Made by a program: the position numbers and the translations under genes | Shown here: positions 60,874-64,000 of the stretch, in pieces | Layout: each line of letters starts with the position of its first letter | Position numbering within the stretch: the stretch's first letter is position 1 | Source of the DNA: Crocinitomicaceae bacterium | Lineage (GTDB): Bacteria; Bacteroidota; Bacteroidia; Flavobacteriales_D; Crocinitomicaceae | Reading direction: 5' to 3' | NCBI GenBank assembly: GCA_028689775.1 | Contig: JAQVCM010000011.1 | Location: 23,077 to 87,076 of the forward strand | Length of the DNA: 64,000 nt | Notes under the pieces: generated by a model | Seen by the model: only the letters and a program-made list of their open reading frames with translations | Databases searched by the model: none | What the model was told of the DNA's origin: nothing

Positions 60874-61803
60874 TTAGTTATTAATTAAATCATTCTTTTT
60901 CGGAAATAAAACCGAACATAAAACGGAAACAACAAGTATTCCGACGATCGTCAACAAAGAAGTAACAATCGGAATTTTATAGAAATCAACAATCGTCATT
61001 TTGACTCCAACAAAGACCAGAATTGCTGATAAACCATATTTTAAATAGTGGAAATATTGTGTAATTCCAGCCAAAGCAAAATACAAAGCTCTCAATCCAA
61101 GAATTGCGAATACATTGGATGTGAAGATGATAAAGGTGTCATCTGTGATCGCTAAAATTGCGGGAATGGAATCGACAGCAAAAATCAAATCGGTAAATTC
61201 GACAATGAGCAATACCACAAACAACGGCGTTGCAAATCTTTTTCCGTTGATTTTCATAAAAAATTTACCTTCGTGCGGTTGATCAGTAAACGGAAAGAAC
61301 TTTTTGAACAGCCGAACCAAAGGATTTTTATCCGGTTCAATTTGTTCTTCTTTCTGAAAAAGCATTTTGATTCCAGTAAAAATCAGCAAAGCACCGAAGA
61401 TGTAAATGATCCAATGGAACTTGCTGATCAAAGCAACACCTGCGAAAATGAAAATTGCACGCATCACCAAAGCTCCCAAAATTCCCCAGAAAAGTACTTT
61501 GTGTTGGTATTTTGTATCTACTTTGAAATAGGTGAAAAGCATGATAAAAACAAAAAGATTATCAATACTCAATGATTTTTCAATCACATAACCCGTTAAA
61601 AACTCAACCGCTTTTTCTTTGCCCATGAAGACATAAACTCCATAATTAAATGTCAAGGCCAATGAAATCCAAACAGCACTCCAAATCAGCGCTTCTTTTA
61701 ATTTTATTTCATGCGCTTTGCGATGAAAAACACCTAAATCCAAGGCCAACATCAACAACACAAAGCCAAGAAAACATATCCATACTACACTATCTACTAC
61801 CAT
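60874..61803 (-). CDS. TerC-family membrane protein (Alx-like)
   Basis: 309 aa with about nine hydrophobic segments. TerC hallmarks: AVEFLTGYVIEKSLSIDNLFVFIMLFTYF with the conserved Asp-Asn, ... and LVVLLIVEFTDLIFAVDSIPAILAITDDTFIIFTSNVFAILGLRALYF. Such proteins export Mn2+ or protect from tellurite/stress. The gap of 259 bases before it to the right contains nothing recognisable. Confidence 0.9.
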   Translation of the reverse strand: MVVDSVVWICFLGFVLLMLALDLGVFHRKAHEIKLKEALIWSAVWISLALTFNYGVYVFMGKEKAVEFLTGYVIEKSLSIDNLFVFIMLFTYFKVDTKYQHKVLFWGILGALVMRAIFIFAGVALISKFHWIIYIFGALLIFTGIKMLFQKEEQIEPDKNPLVRLFKKFFPFTDQPHEGKFFMKINGKRFATPLFVVLLIVEFTDLIFAVDSIPAILAITDDTFIIFTSNVFAILGLRALYFALAGITQYFHYLKYGLSAILVFVGVKMTIVDFYKIPIVTSLLTIVGILVVSVLCSVLFPKKNDLINN

Positions 61804-62062
61804 TTTTTATTTTGAAAATTGAAAACAATTGAGATATCACTTCAAAAAACTTATTTTGGAAGCATACCTGAAAAAAATATTATTTGAAATTATACCTGCG
61901 TAATTCGCAAGCAAGCGGAAAATAATTCAAATCAACTTTGTCTCGATGAATCAATTAGAAAACAGCACTTTGGTACAACCTAAAAGAATTCGACCTGCAA
62001 ATTAAATGTGAAAATATTCGCTTGTGCCTTGAATGGATTCATTCCAAGCACATCTAGAAAAT

Positions 62063-62362
62063 TCATCCCAATTTGGGCGGAAGCCATACTGGCAAATGAA
62101 GTTCTCGAAGTTTGACTAAAAAATAGAAATGACCCTGAACGCGAGTTGGTTCGGTCAAAGATGAAAATTCAAGCGCATGAAATACAGGTTCAAGATCTTG
62201 AATATCCGTATCCATGTCGATGTAATTAGAGGATGAATTGCCGTCAGTTCGCAACTCTGTATTGGACGAAAAATGATCTTGCTGAAAATAAACGTAATAG
62301 CAACAAAGGATCCCAAATAGGAACACCAGGTTGAATAAAATGTCTTTTTTAACAAAATCCAT
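62063..62362 (-). CDS. possible small membrane-anchored protein
   Basis: 99 aa with an N-terminal hydrophobic helix (ILFNLVFLFGILCCYYVYF) and an acidic/Ser-Asn-rich middle. No homology recognised; neighbouring frame on the same strand also stays open for 76 aa, so its reality is uncertain. Confidence 0.35.
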   Translation of the reverse strand: MDFVKKDILFNLVFLFGILCCYYVYFQQDHFSSNTELRTDGNSSSNYIDMDTDIQDLEPVFHALEFSSLTEPTRVQGHFYFLVKLRELHLPVWLPPKLG

Positions 62363-62658
62363 GATGTAAAAGTAAACAAATTCAAAGGTATAAACTCATT
62401 TCCGCTGCAAGGATTAAGATTAATTTAACGAGCGAGAATCAGTTTGTTGTAAGTCACTCTTCCGTCATCCGTTAAATATGGAAAATAGATTGATTGATAA
62501 TCTAGAAACAGTTGGAAAAAAACTTTAAAATCTGAAATCGGTTAAAATTGATTCTTTTAGATTATAATAAATCCAAAATGATCAAGAACAGTACAAGCCA
62601 ATCCAATGTCAAATCATCCTTTTTTTCTCTAAATGATTGCTTGATTAATTGAATTTGA

Positions 62659-62666
62659 TATATTTA
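62659..62666 (+). promoter_or_regulatory. -7 box TATATTTA of the glycosyltransferase gene
   Basis: One mismatch to TAnnTTTG, 27 bases before ATG 62694. The 331-base gap 62363-62693 has nothing else recognisable. Confidence 0.4.
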
Positions 62667-62693
62667 CAAACGCATTTAAATGCCTTCCTGGAA

Positions 62694-63605
62694 ATGATCA
62701 AAACAGTATCCGTCATTGTGACAACCTATAATTCAGAAAAAACGATTGAAAGACTTTTAAATTCCATCTTGAATCAAGAGGGAATTGGAAAAGAATTTGA
62801 AATTGAATTGCTGGTTGTAGATGATTGTTCGACGGACAAAACGTTTGAAATTGTTGAAAAAAACGACGTCCTTCTTTTAAAAACGCCAAAAAACACCGGC
62901 GGTCCAAATGCTGGGCGAAACATTGGATTACAGCGAGCTTCAGGCGATTACATCTGCATCACCGATCACGACGATGAATGGAAATCCAATCGAATTCTTG
63001 CACAACTACCATACTTAGAAAAAGCTGCCATCGTTACCTCTGGATATACGGTTAAAGACACTGAACAAGAGAAAGTTTTTGATGTTGTCAACACAACTCA
63101 AGCTGGTTTTTTACATTTTGAAAAGAACAAAACATTCCTACAGAAATTAAGTAAATCTTTAAAAGGTCAGAACACCTATTTGGGTGGAATTATCTACCGA
63201 AAAGAATTGAAAGAAGTTCTTTTTGAAGAAAATTTCGGAATGATTGATTACGATTGGTTGCTTCGCTTGTTTCACGAACAAGATTCGATTGAAGTATGCC
63301 AAGCTTTGTATTATCGGCACGTAACGGGTAAAAACTTATCGTTGAATGATAGTTATAGAGCAAAAGACTATTACTTTTCCTTGCTGTTTATCGAACGGTA
63401 TTTGGATACGTATCCGAAAGAAGTCAAAATCGCTGCTAAAAAAATCAACGGTACGAGAGCGCGGTATTTTTACGTTACCAATAACATGAAGATGGCGCGT
63501 ACTTACTTTCTGCGTTCACAAATCAATTTAAAAACAATCCTCTATTTTCTAACAACTTTTGGGGGTTCAAAATACATTATTAAGAAATTCAATGTATTTG
63601 GATAA
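62694..63605 (+). CDS. family 2 glycosyltransferase
   Basis: 303 aa from ATG 62694 (longer frames reach into the promoter). GT-A fold: VSVIVTTYNSEKTIERLL (5-22), VVDDCSTDKT (41-50), GPNAGRNIGLQRASGDYICITDHDDEW with the DxD-type metal motif (91-96). Transfers sugar to a lipid- or polysaccharide acceptor; substrate not readable. Followed 40 bases later by a methyltransferase gene, likely part of a cell-surface polysaccharide cluster. Confidence 0.9.
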   Translation: MIKTVSVIVTTYNSEKTIERLLNSILNQEGIGKEFEIELLVVDDCSTDKTFEIVEKNDVLLLKTPKNTGGPNAGRNIGLQRASGDYICITDHDDEWKSNRILAQLPYLEKAAIVTSGYTVKDTEQEKVFDVVNTTQAGFLHFEKNKTFLQKLSKSLKGQNTYLGGIIYRKELKEVLFEENFGMIDYDWLLRLFHEQDSIEVCQALYYRHVTGKNLSLNDSYRAKDYYFSLLFIERYLDTYPKEVKIAAKKINGTRARYFYVTNNMKMARTYFLRSQINLKTILYFLTTFGGSKYIIKKFNVFG

Positions 63606-63645
63606 AGTCCATTTTATTTCGAAACAAACATTTAAAAACAATAAA

Positions 63646-64000
63646 ATGATTCAAAAACTAAGAGCATTTGTTAATTCTACCCGATTGAATTACCTTTCAA
63701 GTAAACGAAAAAACGAACTTGCTTCCTCCATAGATCCAAAGAAAGTGGCGCATTTAAACAAGACTGTTGCTTGCGATCACCAATGGTATGGAAATAGTTA
63801 TGGCGGTTTTTTCATCAATCCAAGTTTGGTAAATTCCGATTCTATTGTTTATTCCATCGGCATTGGAAAAGACATTTCGTTTGACAAAATGTGTCTGAAA
63901 AATCACAATTGTCAGATATTTGCATTTGATCCAACACCCAAATCAATCCACTTCATCCAAGAGCAAAATTTACCTGTAAGTTTTAAATTCTTTCCTTTCG
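63646..64000 (+). CDS. FkbM-like methyltransferase, 5' part only
   Basis: The reading frame opens with ATG 63646 and continues to the window end (118 codons visible). WYGNSYGGFFINPSLVNSDSIVYSIGIGKDISFD and a following IFAFDPTPKSIHFI match the start of FkbM-family SAM-dependent methyltransferases (SAM motif VYSIGIGKD). Adjacent to the glycosyltransferase, so surface glycan modification is likely. Incomplete at the right edge. Confidence 0.7.
   Translation, partial: MIQKLRAFVNSTRLNYLSSKRKNELASSIDPKKVAHLNKTVACDHQWYGNSYGGFFINPSLVNSDSIVYSIGIGKDISFDKMCLKNHNCQIFAFDPTPKSIHFIQEQNLPVSFKFFPF

Noticed and set aside
1..64000. tRNA, rRNA, riboswitch
   Set aside because: None recognised on reading; a covariance-model search would be needed to exclude small RNAs.

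Overview
The window looks like chromosome of a low-GC Bacteroidota, most likely order Flavobacteriales (a Fluviicola/Crocinitomicaceae-like organism is my guess, not proven). The reasons are: -7 promoter boxes of the TAnnTTTG type and no obvious Shine-Dalgarno sequences; a type IX secretion C-terminal sorting domain (gene 57558-59135); many small lipoproteins, outer-membrane beta-barrels and exported TPR proteins; and the fused DAHP synthase-chorismate mutase typical of the phylum.

Layout. 0-14 kb is mostly core metabolism: dapD; a four-gene minus-strand operon rsgA-dtd-MazG-like-degenerate DEAD domain; a second, tightly overlapping minus-strand operon (OmpR-type regulator, tsaB, DAHP synthase/chorismate mutase, aroA); prs-rplY; and a CoA-transferase. 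14-24 kb holds a DEAD-box RNA helicase, an AraC regulator, a FrnE/DsbA-like lipoprotein, rlmF, and two peroxide-stress type transcription units (DoxX + nitroreductase, and glutathione peroxidase + OhrR/MarR) that share the same promoter-operator architecture. 24-30 kb carries TPR, SUMF1 and membrane proteins and ends in the 3' stump of a TolC/OprM-like efflux gene abutting a 208-bp tandem repeat array. 30-32.2 kb is a restriction-modification locus in which a nuclease-like region and a 5-methylcytosine methyltransferase lie in one open frame. 32-43.7 kb is a long one-direction run of small exported, membrane and lipoprotein genes of mostly unknown function. 43.7-46.3 kb is a second restriction-modification pair (XRE-HTH-m5C methyltransferase and HNH endonuclease) followed by a GC-rich inverted repeat. 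46-59 kb returns to exported TPR, beta-barrel, SIMPL and MORN-like proteins and ends with the T9SS cargo protein. 59-64 kb has PAP2 phosphatase, NRDE/TANGO2, TerC, a family 2 glycosyltransferase and a truncated FkbM-like methyltransferase.

The non-coding DNA is unusually structured. There is a MITE-like family (three copies, terminal inverted repeat AACCTGAGTTCGAT, each flanked by its own 3-bp direct repeat), a modular REP-like repeat family shared between 15.4-15.9 kb, 29.4-30.1 kb and 57.2 kb, a set of gene-end palindromes with a GCAAT/ATTGC centre, and an 8-bp-period satellite. No tRNA, rRNA or CRISPR array was seen. The candidates that most deserve follow-up are the nuclease-methyltransferase fusion, the OhrR operator pair, the MITE family, and the repeat array that appears to have replaced most of an efflux operon.
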